A DNA stretch of 6,190 nt from an uncultured Eubacteriales bacterium (GCA_910585135.1 CAJUEB010000134.1:1-6190), one strand, 5' to 3'. Shown: positions 1 to 6,127, counted from the first letter of the stretch. Notes: generated by a model from the sequence alone, not told the origin. Translations and numbers: made by a program.

Positions 1-344
1 TGCTCTTCAGCCTCGCTTACAGTGCGCGCAGTCACATAATGGTAGAATCCATACTTCAGGCCTGCGGCTTTTGCATTCTCGTAGTTTCTTTCAAAATATC
101 TATCAGTGATATTGGCGCCTTCCCCTGCACGGATATAGACCGCTTCGATTCCCGCATCTTTAACACGGGTAAAGTTGATTTCGCCCTGCCATGCGCTGAC
201 ATCGATGCCTCGATACTGCGTATTTTGGGCGTTCGCTTTACTTTCCGTGCTTTCGCTGCGATCGGCGGCCAGCGCCGACCATGGTATCACCAGGGAAAAA
301 GCAACAACAATAGGAAGGAATACAGCTAAAAACTTTTTATGCAT
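1..344 (-). CDS. Secreted glycoside hydrolase family 25 lysozyme, N-terminal part (cut by window edge)
   Basis: This gene encodes a predicted exported muramidase that cleaves the beta-1,4 MurNAc-GlcNAc bond of peptidoglycan. Only the first 114 codons are present; the gene continues beyond base 1. Residues 1-26 form a typical signal peptide: HKK at the N-terminus, a hydrophobic core at about 5-22, and a probable cleavage after A-L-A at 24-26. A short polar linker (27-43) leads into the start of the GH25 barrel. There, RGIDVSAWQG (45-54) carries the conserved N-terminal Asp (D48), followed by VYIRAGEG (69-76) and GFYHYV (99-104), all characteristic of the family. The catalytic DxE motif should lie further downstream, outside the window, so activity cannot be judged. 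The start is supported by a strong ribosome binding site, GAAGGAGGTG on the minus strand (360-351), 6 nt before the ATG. The gene diverges from the rest of the window. Family assignment is confident; the physiological role (wall turnover, phage or defence) is not visible. Confidence 0.9.
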   Translation of the reverse strand, partial: MHKKFLAVFLPIVVAFSLVIPWSALAADRSESTESKANAQNTQYRGIDVSAWQGEINFTRVKDAGIEAVYIRAGEGANITDRYFERNYENAKAAGLKYGFYHYVTARTVSEAEE

Positions 345-683
345 TTTTAGCACCTCCTTCATGAAATAGTATATGAGAGGGCTTTGTGAAAAGTGCAGGG
401 AGGGGATACTGTCCTGATGGAATGCTCGCTGTTAAGAGTAAGTGCTGCTATAGTGACCTGAAAACGGGAAAATGGATCATATAAAGTATGGCGATGCGAT
501 CGGCACGTATATATGTAATTTGCCGTTATCAGACAATAGATTTCATTGATTTTTTATATGTATATGGAGTATTATAGAGTTGTATTTTAGCAAGTGGCAC
601 GATATACGGCGGAATTGCAGTAGCAGCATTTCAGCCGCTTTCATATAGAAAATGGAATATATATTTAATAAGGAGAAGGAAAA
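345..683. other. Divergent intergenic region (339 bp)
   Basis: No gene is visible between the leftward lysozyme and the rightward small membrane protein gene. On the minus strand a TATACT -10-like box lies at 373-368, about 24 nt before the lysozyme start. Its best -35 (TGCACT, 397-392, 18 bp spacing) is weak, so this promoter is only tentative. On the plus strand a better promoter lies at 546-575 and is listed separately. The rest (about 380-540) shows no repeats, RNA gene or convincing open frame that I can recognise. Confidence 0.5.
546..575 (+). promoter_or_regulatory. Probable sigma-A type promoter for the small membrane protein gene
   Basis: TTGATT (546-551), an 18 bp AT-rich spacer and TATTAT (570-575) match the vegetative consensus at 4/6 and 5/6 positions. 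The predicted start of transcription near 582 would give a leader of about 100 nt. This is inferred from sequence only. Confidence 0.45.
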
Positions 684-986
684 ATGATCACAGAGATGAC
701 AAATCCGTTCGGCGCGGTCAGGACGGTAAAAGTAGGCTTTAGCTGGACAATGCTGTTTTTTGGCTTTCTTGTGCCGCTTGTCCGGGGCGACTGGAAATGG
801 CTGATTATATCATTGGTGTTGGATACGGTAACCTGTGGCTTATCTTGGCTTGTGTTTCCATTTGTCTATAATAAAATTTATATCAAAGGCTTGATTGAAA
901 GAGGCTGGCTTCCGATGAATAAAGCAGGAGCTTACGCAATGAGCCAACAGGGAATATTCGTTCCAGGAATAGCGGAATGGAGATAG
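684..986 (+). CDS. Small two-helix membrane protein, HrgC-like
   Basis: The gene encodes a 100-residue protein of unknown biochemical role. After a short polar N-terminus, residues 16-33 (KVGFSWTMLFFGFLVPLV) and about 39-62 (WLIISLV...WLVFPFVY) are hydrophobic and suggest two membrane segments joined by RGDWKW (34-39). NKIYIKGLIERGWLP (63-77) follows. KVGFSW, FFGF, RGDWKW and YNKIYIK are features I associate with a family of small bacterial membrane proteins annotated as HrgC, related to DUF2628-type proteins. This is recognition by eye, not a database match. The last 23 residues are polar with no known motif. The start is well supported by AAGGAG (670-675), 8 nt upstream of the ATG; a second Met at residue 5 is less well placed. 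The gene is flanked by gaps and appears monocistronic. Nothing in its neighbours indicates a job. Confidence 0.75.
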   Translation: MITEMTNPFGAVRTVKVGFSWTMLFFGFLVPLVRGDWKWLIISLVLDTVTCGLSWLVFPFVYNKIYIKGLIERGWLPMNKAGAYAMSQQGIFVPGIAEWR

Positions 987-1016
987 TGAATCAAATTTTC
1001 TTTGCACAAGATGGAC

Positions 1017-1037
1017 AAAACGGGCATTTTGCCCTTT
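1017..1037 (+). terminator. Possible short terminator hairpin after the small membrane protein gene
   Basis: GGGCA (1022-1026) and TGCCC (1030-1034) can form a 5 bp stem with a 3 nt loop. AAA (1018-1020) and TTT (1035-1037) can extend it across a bulged C at 1021. The T tract is short, so termination may be weak, but the position between two genes fits. Confidence 0.35.
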
Positions 1038-1065
1038 CGATATACGAATGACAAAGGAGCTTGCC

Positions 1066-1632
1066 ATGCGAAAAATCAAAGTACCAACCCTTGAGACTGA
1101 TCGATTGCTTCTTAGGATGTGGAGGAAAAAGGATGCGCCACAGCTTTATGAATATGCCAAAAATCCGAATGTTGGACCGCAGGCAGGCTGGAAGCCGCAC
1201 GAAAGCATCGCAGAATCGAAAATGATCATATCCTCCATATTTCTCGCCAATATGTGCTGGGCGATCGTGGAGAAAGAAACCGGTCACGTAATCGGAAGCA
1301 TTGGTCTTGAAGAAGATAAATTCAGGCCGAATGTAAAAAGCAAGGAGCTTGGGTATTCCCTGTCAGAAGACTATTGGGGCAGAGGCATTATGACAGAAGC
1401 GGCAAAATGCATTATCACGCATTCCTTTGAATCGTTAAAGCTAGATGTGCTGATGATCAGGACCGGCAATGAAAACCTGCGCAGCCAGCGGGTCATTGAA
1501 AAGTGCGGGTTTATGTATGAAGGGACACTGAGAAGAACGTATCGGATTTATGATGGATCGATTCGGGAGGTTCGGTGTTATTCTATGCTCCGGGAAGAAT
1601 ATGCGTCAAGAAAAGAGAGTTGGGCTTTGTAA
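1066..1632 (+). CDS. GNAT family N-acetyltransferase, RimJ/RimL type
   Basis: The gene encodes a predicted cytoplasmic acetyl-CoA-dependent N-acetyltransferase of 188 residues, a normal length for this family (Acetyltransf_3). LETDRLLLRMW (9-19) is the typical opening beta strand. WAIVEKETGHVIGSIGL (65-81) is the central strand pair. ELGYSLSEDYWGRGIMTEA (94-112) is motif A, with the R-x-x-G-x-G/A-type acetyl-CoA loop represented by YWGRGIMTEA. RTGNENLRSQRVIEKCGF (about 132-149) is the conserved motif B and GF turn. I chose the ATG at 1066 because AAAGGAG (1053-1059) lies 6 nt before it. An in-frame ATG at 1048 would place this site inside the coding region and has no ribosome binding site of its own. 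The acceptor substrate cannot be deduced: relatives acetylate ribosomal protein N-termini, amino acids, polyamines or drugs. Another unrelated gene follows after 146 bp, so no pathway is implied. Confidence 0.88.
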   Translation: MRKIKVPTLETDRLLLRMWRKKDAPQLYEYAKNPNVGPQAGWKPHESIAESKMIISSIFLANMCWAIVEKETGHVIGSIGLEEDKFRPNVKSKELGYSLSEDYWGRGIMTEAAKCIITHSFESLKLDVLMIRTGNENLRSQRVIEKCGFMYEGTLRRTYRIYDGSIREVRCYSMLREEYASRKESWAL

Positions 1633-1778
1633 TTGTAAAGTGTTCTGGGACGCTAAACGGGCAGCAGTCCGCATGAAACTGCCAGATTTGAAAAAATGTG
1701 CAGTTTGCAAAATGTTATCTAACGTGGGCAGATAGCGGCATGGGAAAGCGGGGCAAAGTGGCATGAACAGGAGGCAAA

Positions 1779-2273
1779 ATGACGAAGAAAAAGATAAACA
1801 CGCATAAAACCAATGCGGTCAGAATCGTGGAAGCCGAAGGAATTCCGTATAAAATGTATGAATACGACGCACCAGAAGGGTTTCTCGACGGCGTTTCCGT
1901 TGCGGAGGCTTTACATCAAAACCCAGCGCAGGTATTTAAGACCCTGGTGACGGTGGGGAGCAGCAGGGAATACCATGTCTGCGTGATTCCCGTATGTCGG
2001 GAGCTGGATTTTAAAAAAGCCGCCAAGCATTTTGCCGAAAAAAAGCTCGAGATGATACTGGCGCGGGATATCACGAAGGTGACGGGCTATATCAAGGGCG
2101 GCTGTTCCCCGGTAGGAATGAAAAAGCAATATACGACTGCTATCGATGTTTCTGCCGAGAACTTTGATACGATCATGGTCAGTGGTGGCAAGGTAGGCCT
2201 GCAAATGGAGCTGACTGTGGAAGGGCTGGCGCGGCTGACGGGCGGTTCTCTCGCTGATTTGACGGTAGATTGA
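1779..2273 (+). CDS. ybaK: Cys-tRNA(Pro) deacylase, YbaK/EbsC family
   Basis: The gene encodes a 164-residue cytoplasmic trans-editing enzyme. By family knowledge it hydrolyses Cys-tRNA(Pro) formed by mischarging by prolyl-tRNA synthetase. The sequence starts with a KTNAVRIVEAEGIPYKMYEY segment (10-29), as in known YbaK proteins. VSVAEALHQNPAQVFKTLV (39-57) includes the conserved lysine K54 used in deacylation, and YIKGGCSPVGMKK (104-116) is the conserved glycine-rich loop near the active site. The C-terminal part (VSGGKVGLQMEL...) matches the family fold, and the length is typical. AGGAGG (1769-1774) sits 4 nt before the ATG. The 146 bp between the acetyltransferase and this gene contain an imperfect hairpin (GTTATCT/AGATAGC, about 1714-1736) without a T tract, and no clear promoter. 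Related YbaK-fold proteins edit other tRNAs, but the closeness to the YbaK subtype makes the Cys-tRNA(Pro) call likely. Confidence 0.92.
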   Translation: MTKKKINTHKTNAVRIVEAEGIPYKMYEYDAPEGFLDGVSVAEALHQNPAQVFKTLVTVGSSREYHVCVIPVCRELDFKKAAKHFAEKKLEMILARDITKVTGYIKGGCSPVGMKKQYTTAIDVSAENFDTIMVSGGKVGLQMELTVEGLARLTGGSLADLTVD

Positions 2274-2620
2274 AAAAGGCGGGACATAAGCTGGCAAGTG
2301 GACCAGGATTTTTGCTAATCTTGTGCGGATTGCCGTAACCATCGCCAGAGGTGTAAATTTCTCGCAGGTGCTTCAAGACGGATTAAAGACGCGCCTTGGT
2401 TTGTAAAGCGGGTAAACTGTCGCACGGATCAATATGTAAATCGTACCATTACATGGCGTCAGGGGTACAGGCTGCCGCATGAGCGGTTTTATTCGGATAT
2501 CGTGCAGCTTTCGCCAGTCCTTTCGGGGAGCATATATCTTGAAACCACAAAATTTGGTAAACTAAAACAAATTTATAAAAAGTTTTTTGTTAAATGAGCA
2601 TAAAAAATTTCAAAAATCTA
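2274..2620. other. Non-coding region between ybaK and the por promoter
   Basis: No gene is supported here. One plus-strand frame stays open from 2319 to 2597 but has no ATG or ribosome binding site, and its translation resembles no family I know. An imperfect inverted repeat ATGTAA/TTACAT lies at 2434-2439 and 2449-2454. From about 2548 to 2620 the DNA becomes very AT-rich with phased A and T tracts directly upstream of the por -35. Such a stretch often acts as an UP element or a regulator-binding region. TTGTTAA at 2587-2593 equals one half of a Rex-type operator, but the second half is poorly matched. Confidence 0.45.
2291..2313 (+). terminator. Weak terminator-like hairpin after ybaK
   Basis: CTGG (2291-2294) and CCAG (2303-2306) can pair over an 8 nt loop and are followed by GATTTTT (2307-2313). 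The stem has only 4 bp, so this is a tentative call based mainly on its place 18 nt after the ybaK stop. Confidence 0.22.
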
Positions 2621-2649
2621 TTGACAGAAAGCCTCGCTTCATGTAGTCT
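2621..2649 (+). promoter_or_regulatory. Promoter of the porGDAB operon
   Basis: A perfect TTGACA -35 (2621-2626) is separated by exactly 17 bp from TAGTCT (2644-2649), a 3/6 match to TATAAT. It is preceded by an AT-rich stretch. Transcription would start near 2656 and leave a leader of about 190 nt before porG. The poor -10 with an ideal -35 suggests a promoter that may depend on a regulator. No other good promoter was found closer to porG; GATAAT at 2775-2780 lacks a -35. Confidence 0.6.
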
Positions 2650-2656
2650 AATGAAG
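2637..2656. repeat. Inverted repeat spanning the por -10 box, possible operator
   Basis: CTTCAT (2637-2642) and ATGAAG (2651-2656) form a perfect 6 bp inverted repeat with an 8 bp centre that contains the -10 box. A second, outer pair, AAGCCTCGC (2629-2637) and GCGAGGTTT (2674-2682), is complementary except for one G/T position. A protein bound here would block the promoter. No specific regulator is recognised. Confidence 0.4.
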
Positions 2657-2668
2657 TAACTCGAATGG

Positions 2669-2728
2669 GTTTTGCGAGGTTTCCTTTTGTGATGCAGGAA
2701 ATATCGCCAAAGAACGATATCGCAAAAC
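2669..2728 (+). promoter_or_regulatory. Structured 5' leader of the por mRNA (predicted three-way junction)
   Basis: Within the leader, GTTTTGCG (2669-2676) pairs perfectly with CGCAAAAC (2721-2728) to close a 60 nt domain. Inside it, TTTCCT (2680-2685) pairs with AGGAAA (2696-2701) over a 10 nt loop. TATCG (2702-2706) pairs with CGATA (2715-2719) over an 8 nt loop; A2701 and T2720 could add one more pair to either arm. The helices nest without conflict and leave only 3 unpaired junction bases (2677-2679) plus T2720. A competing hairpin, CTCG (2660-2663) with CGAG (2675-2678), would exclude the closing helix, so two states are conceivable. No terminator follows before porG, so any control would act on translation or stability. 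I cannot match it to a known riboswitch; the TPP riboswitch conserved elements are absent. Confidence 0.35.
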
Positions 2729-2848
2729 GCCAGAAAGCATAAGCAAACGAAATCAAATGGTAACACAACAACGGGATAATATGATGCGATATCCAAGCAT
2801 ACGACGCATGGGGATGCCGCATTGATAATAAAAATCAGGAGTGAGAAC

Positions 2849-3439
2849 ATGACGAAAAGATTAAATGAAGCAGTAGAAATAAGATGGCACGGCAGGGGCG
2901 GACAGGGAGCAAAGACCGCATGCCTTCTGCTTGCCGACGTAGCATTTAGTTCCGGCAAACACGTGCAGGGTTTTCCAGAATACGGCCCGGAGCGGATGGG
3001 CGCGCCGATTACGGCATACAACCGTATTACCGATGAACATTGCAAGGTGCATTCCAATATCTATACGCCCGATTACGTCGTCGTTGTTGACGAGACATTG
3101 TTAAAATCCGTTGACGTGACCAGCGGATTAAAGGAAACGGGAGCGCTTATCATCAACAGCAAAAAAACACCGGAAGAAATCAGGCCGCTGCTCAATGGCT
3201 ATAAAGGCAAAGTCTGTGCAGTGGACGCGGAGAAAATTTCCATGGAAACCCTGGGGAAAAATTTCCCTAACACGCCGATGCTGGCAGCGGTGGTAAAGAT
3301 CAGCAATGTGATCGATAAAGAACGTTTCATCCAGGATATGCGGGAATCCTTCGAGCATAAATTCGCCCACAAGGATTATGTCATAGAAGGAAACATGAAA
3401 GCATTGGCTAAAGCCATGGAAGAAGTGAAGGTAGGATAG
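2849..3439 (+). CDS. porG: 2-oxoacid (pyruvate):ferredoxin oxidoreductase, gamma subunit
   Basis: This is the gamma subunit of the four-subunit oxidoreductase that decarboxylates a 2-oxoacid to acyl-CoA while reducing ferredoxin. The 196-residue length is normal. The family signature EIRWHGRGGQGAKTA (10-24) is the glycine-rich loop of the POR gamma domain. HVQGFPEYGPERMGAP (38-53) is the second conserved block, and PDYVVVVDETLL follows. By family knowledge this domain binds CoA or contacts the TPP site of the alpha/beta core. The ATG at 2849 is chosen because AGGAGTGAG (2837-2845) lies just upstream; an in-frame TTG at 2822 would give 9 extra residues and has no binding site. It is the first gene of the operon, 28 nt before porD. 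The name porC is also used for this subunit. Pyruvate is the likeliest substrate, but 2-oxoisovalerate and related enzymes share this architecture. Confidence 0.93.
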   Translation: MTKRLNEAVEIRWHGRGGQGAKTACLLLADVAFSSGKHVQGFPEYGPERMGAPITAYNRITDEHCKVHSNIYTPDYVVVVDETLLKSVDVTSGLKETGALIINSKKTPEEIRPLLNGYKGKVCAVDAEKISMETLGKNFPNTPMLAAVVKISNVIDKERFIQDMRESFEHKFAHKDYVIEGNMKALAKAMEEVKVG

Positions 3440-3467
3440 ACGATACGAAACAGGGAGTAAGGTAACG

Positions 3468-3773
3468 ATGAAAACAAGAGCAAAAGATATTAACGAAAAA
3501 ATCACCTGGCAGGATGTGACTACGGGTGCGGAGATATATGAACCAGCTACATCCCGCTTGGTGGAAACTGGGGACTGGCGCGTGATGAAGCCCGTATTTT
3601 TAGAGGATAAATGCAAGCATTGTATGCTTTGCGTTCCGTTCTGTCCCGATAGCTCGATTCCTGTCAAGGACGGCAAGCGCCTGGATTTTGATTTTATGCA
3701 TTGCAAAGGCTGTGGGATTTGCGTGAAGGTATGTCCTTTTGGCGCGATCGATTTTGTAAAGGAGGAAAAGTAA
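3468..3773 (+). CDS. porD: 2-oxoacid (pyruvate):ferredoxin oxidoreductase, delta subunit (2x[4Fe-4S] ferredoxin type)
   Basis: This is the electron-transfer subunit of the complex, 101 residues. Two bacterial ferredoxin motifs are intact: C49-x2-C52-x2-C55-x3-C59-P and C79-x2-C82-x2-C85-x3-C89-P. Each is expected to supply three ligands to one 4Fe-4S cluster and the fourth to the other. The N-terminal 48 residues (WQDVTTGAEIYEPATSRLVETGDWR) match the extension seen in PorD/VorD subunits and distinguish it from free ferredoxins. Electrons pass from the PorB cluster through these two clusters to external ferredoxin. GGGAG (3453-3457) or AAGG (3459-3462) serves as the ribosome binding site. The last codons contain the AAAGGAGG used by porA, and the stop TAA directly abuts the porA ATG, which points to translational coupling. 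Identity is secure; substrate specificity is set by the other subunits. Confidence 0.94.
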   Translation: MKTRAKDINEKITWQDVTTGAEIYEPATSRLVETGDWRVMKPVFLEDKCKHCMLCVPFCPDSSIPVKDGKRLDFDFMHCKGCGICVKVCPFGAIDFVKEEK

Positions 3774-4994
3774 ATGGCGAAGAGAGACAGAATGTCAGGA
3801 AATGAAGCGGTAGCAATCGCGATGAAACAGATCAATCCCGATGTTATGGGCGCTTTTCCGATTACACCATCGACAGAGATTCCGCAATACTTTTCCCAGT
3901 ACATAGCAGACGGCGAGGTCGATACGGAATTCGTTGCCGTTGAGTCGGAACACAGTGCGATGTCCGTGTGCATCGGCGCATCCGCAGCAGGAGCGCGGGC
4001 AGTGACGGCAACATCGTCGGCAGGACTTGCTTATATGTGGGAGCTTCTCTATGTAGCTGCATCGGCACGGCTTCCGATCACTATGGCAGTTGTCAACAGG
4101 GCGCTCACTGGTCCGATCAACATCAATAATGACCATTCCGATTCGATGGGCGCAAGGGACTCCGGCTGGATTCAAATCTATGCGGAGACAAATCAGGAGG
4201 TCTATGATAATTACGTACAGGCAATGCCGATTTCTGAAACAATCAGGCTTCCGATCATGATCTGCCAGGATGGATTTATTACCAGTCATGGCGTTTCCAA
4301 TATCGAGCTTCTTGAGGATGAAGAGGTAAAGAATTTCGTCGGCGAATACAAGCCGGAAAACTATCTGTTAAAGCACGAAAATCCATTAGCGGTAGGTCCG
4401 TACGGAATTTCACCATATTATATGGAAGTTAAGCGTTCGCAGGCGCAGGCGATGAAAGATGCGATGCCGATTATCATGGATGTTGCCAGGCGGTATGAAA
4501 AACTGACTGGCCGCAAGTACGGCTTCTTCGAAGAATACATGATGGACGACGCGGAAGTAGCGCTGGTCGTGATCGGTTCCAGCGCAGGCACGGGCAAAGA
4601 GGCCGTGGACAGGCTTCGCGCGGAAGGAAAAAAGGTAGGGCTGATCAAGCTGCGTGTATTCAGGCCGTTTCCACGCGTGCCGCTCGCAGAGGCAATGTGC
4701 AAAGTAAAAGCAGTAGCAATCATGGATAAGGCGGAGAGCTTTTCCAACAGCGGCGGGCCGTTGTTCAATGAAGCCAGAAATTCCCTTTATGATCTAAAGG
4801 ATAAGCCGTATGCAATCAACTATATTTATGGTCTTGGCGGCAGGGATATTACTGTCGAAGATTATTACGAAATTTACAATGATCTGTTCATTATCAGCGA
4901 GACGGATGATCCGGGTGACGTCTATAGATATGTAGGCGTACGTGACTCCCGTTATGACGAAGGCGGATTTGACCATAAAAAGTATGAAGATTAG
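3774..4994 (+). CDS. porA: 2-oxoacid (pyruvate):ferredoxin oxidoreductase, alpha subunit
   Basis: This is the 406-residue alpha subunit, which builds half of the thiamine diphosphate site and binds the 2-oxoacid. MSGNEAVAIAMKQINPDVMGAFPITPST (7-34) is the N-terminal pyrimidine-binding domain with the PITP motif. VESEHSAM (56-63) carries the acidic residues that activate TPP in this family. VVNRALTGPININNDHSDSMGARDSGW (106-132) is the hallmark PorA block; R109 is probably the substrate-carboxylate arginine known from pyruvate:ferredoxin oxidoreductases. A second domain near 260-310 (ALVVIGSSAGTGKEAVDRLRAEGKKVGLIKLRVFRPFP) is the transketolase C-terminal-like domain. The ribosome binding site AAAGGAGG (3758-3765) lies inside porD and there is no intergenic base. 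The whole sequence resembles PorA of pyruvate enzymes such as Thermotoga more than branched-chain enzymes, but this is from memory, not an alignment. Confidence 0.94.
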   Translation: MAKRDRMSGNEAVAIAMKQINPDVMGAFPITPSTEIPQYFSQYIADGEVDTEFVAVESEHSAMSVCIGASAAGARAVTATSSAGLAYMWELLYVAASARLPITMAVVNRALTGPININNDHSDSMGARDSGWIQIYAETNQEVYDNYVQAMPISETIRLPIMICQDGFITSHGVSNIELLEDEEVKNFVGEYKPENYLLKHENPLAVGPYGISPYYMEVKRSQAQAMKDAMPIIMDVARRYEKLTGRKYGFFEEYMMDDAEVALVVIGSSAGTGKEAVDRLRAEGKKVGLIKLRVFRPFPRVPLAEAMCKVKAVAIMDKAESFSNSGGPLFNEARNSLYDLKDKPYAINYIYGLGGRDITVEDYYEIYNDLFIISETDDPGDVYRYVGVRDSRYDEGGFDHKKYED

Positions 4995-5006
4995 GAGAAG
5001 ATACAA

Positions 5007-5936
5007 ATGGCATATAGTTTAAAGAAAGAGGTAGAAAAGCCGGAAAGACTGGCTGGTGGTCACAGGCTCTGTGCCGGATGTGGTGCAGGCGTGGCAGTAC
5101 GCGGCGTGCTGCGCGCATTAAAACCAGAGGATAAAGCGGTCGTTACCAATGCGACAAGCTGTCTTGAGGTTTCTACATTCATATATCCCCATACGGCTTA
5201 TTATGACAGCTATATTCATGCGGCGTTTGCTAATGGCGCCGCGACCATGTCGGGTGTAGAAGCGGCATATAAAGTATTGAAAAAACGGGATAAAGTGAAG
5301 GACAATTTCAAGTTTATTACCTTTGGCGGGGACGGCGGCACTTATGATATCGGGTTGCAATCGTTGTCGGGTGCGATGGAGAGAGGACACGATATGGTCT
5401 ATGTATGCTATGACAATGAAGCATACATGAACACGGGAATCCAGCGTTCATCCTCAACGCCGCGGTTTGCAGACGCTACGACATCTCCGGCGGGCGAGCG
5501 CATTCCAGGAAAAATCCAAAACAAAAAAGATTTGACGGCGATTATTGCTGCCCATAATATTCCTTATGCTGCCCAGACTACATTTATGGGGAATTTCAAG
5601 GATCTGCACGAGAAAGCATACAAGGCGATTTATACGGAAGGCCCGTGCTTCCTCAACGTTTTAGCGCCATGCCCAAGAGGCTGGCGGTATGAAACGGAGG
5701 ATTTGGCAGAAATCTGCCAGCTTGCAGTGGATACCTGCGTATGGCCGATGTATGAGATCGTGGAAGGGCAGTGGCATCTGACGTATGAGCCGAAGAAAAA
5801 ACTCCCAGTTGAGGAATTTCTGAAAAAGCAGGGACGCTTTGCCCATATGTTTAAAAAAGGCAACGAATGGATGATCGATGAAACACAGCGGTATGTGGAC
5901 GAGCAATGGGAAAAGCTCCTGGCAAAATGCAAGTAA
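5007..5936 (+). CDS. porB: 2-oxoacid (pyruvate):ferredoxin oxidoreductase, beta subunit (TPP-binding)
   Basis: This is the 309-residue beta subunit, binding the diphosphate end of TPP with Mg2+ and the proximal 4Fe-4S cluster. LCAGCGAG (21-28) gives C22 and C25, TSCLEV gives C52, and LAPCPRGW gives C222. These four cysteines correspond to the proximal-cluster ligands of pyruvate:ferredoxin oxidoreductases. GGDGGTYDIG (107-116) through YDNEAYMNTG (135-144) is the GDG...N TPP/Mg2+ motif in the form typical of PorB. All key residues are present. AGGAGAAG (4993-5000) overlaps the porA stop codon and sits 6 nt before the ATG, consistent with coupled translation at a 12 nt gap. It is the last gene of the operon visible here. 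Length and domain order are normal for a stand-alone beta subunit, in contrast to the single-chain NifJ-type enzyme common in many clostridia. Confidence 0.95.
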   Translation: MAYSLKKEVEKPERLAGGHRLCAGCGAGVAVRGVLRALKPEDKAVVTNATSCLEVSTFIYPHTAYYDSYIHAAFANGAATMSGVEAAYKVLKKRDKVKDNFKFITFGGDGGTYDIGLQSLSGAMERGHDMVYVCYDNEAYMNTGIQRSSSTPRFADATTSPAGERIPGKIQNKKDLTAIIAAHNIPYAAQTTFMGNFKDLHEKAYKAIYTEGPCFLNVLAPCPRGWRYETEDLAEICQLAVDTCVWPMYEIVEGQWHLTYEPKKKLPVEEFLKKQGRFAHMFKKGNEWMIDETQRYVDEQWEKLLAKCK

Positions 5937-6036
5937 GCGCGAATGGTTGGATGAACAGTAAAATGGCAAATGCGAGTCTTTGAACGATAACTGTTACTTG
6001 TGATCGAATGCTGCATGGCTGAATGAAAATTGCGGT

Positions 6037-6053
6037 ATTGAACAACGTTCAAT
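6037..6053. repeat. 17 bp palindrome ATTGAAC-AAC-GTTCAAT, possible operator
   Basis: Two perfect 7 bp inverted arms (6037-6043 and 6047-6053) flank a 3 bp centre, about 100 bp upstream of the outward promoter. Size and symmetry suit a dimeric repressor such as a TetR-type protein, but no regulator gene is in the window. The surrounding 5937-6190 holds no gene. Confidence 0.4.
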
Positions 6054-6088
6054 AAATCGCTGTGCCGCATACAAATTGCATAGAATTA

Positions 6089-6127
6089 AACGCCTCTCCT
6101 GCAAAAATCAATGACAGGAGGGGCGTT
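6089..6127. terminator. 13 bp hairpin downstream of porB, possible bidirectional terminator
   Basis: AACGCCTCTCCTG (6089-6101) pairs with CAGGAGGGGCGTT (6115-6127) over a 13 nt loop, with a single T/G wobble. The stem is long and GC-rich as in an intrinsic terminator. On the plus strand it is followed by CCTATGG, which lacks a T run. On the minus strand the tail is TAATTCTATG, somewhat richer in T. It may end the por transcript 150 nt after porB, or a leftward transcript from outside. Confidence 0.5.

Noticed and set aside
1048..1065. Upstream ATG start for the acetyltransferase
   Set aside because: The ribosome binding site lies downstream of this ATG, just before the ATG at 1066, so the shorter form is preferred.
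1550..1735. 61-codon plus-strand frame overlapping the end of the acetyltransferase gene
   Set aside because: It overlaps a clear gene in another frame, has no ribosome binding site, and its sequence is not protein-like.
2319..2597. Plus-strand frame open for 93 codons between ybaK and the por promoter
   Set aside because: It has no ATG start or ribosome binding site, runs into the AT-rich promoter region, and its translation resembles no known family. An open frame of this length is not rare by chance.
2665..2742. 25-codon upstream reading frame in the por leader (ATG at 2665, stop TAA at 2740)
   Set aside because: There is no convincing ribosome binding site, it would begin only about 9 nt after the predicted transcription start, and no run of regulatory codons is seen. 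The RNA pairing explains the segment at least as well.
2610..2822. Minus-strand open frames opposite the por leader
   Set aside because: No ribosome binding site precedes them and they overlap the promoter and leader of a well-supported operon on the other strand.
2657..2848. TPP riboswitch, suggested by the TPP dependence of the encoded enzyme
   Set aside because: The conserved CTGAGA element and the ACCTGATCTGG-type element are absent from the leader.
3128..3973. 281-codon minus-strand frame opposite porG, porD and porA
   Set aside because: It is antisense to three strongly supported genes and its translation shows no family features.
6037..6053. LexA/SOS box reading of the GAAC...GTTC palindrome
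   Set aside because: Gram-positive LexA sites have GAAC and GTTC separated by 4 bases; here the spacing is 3 and the outer bases do not fit.
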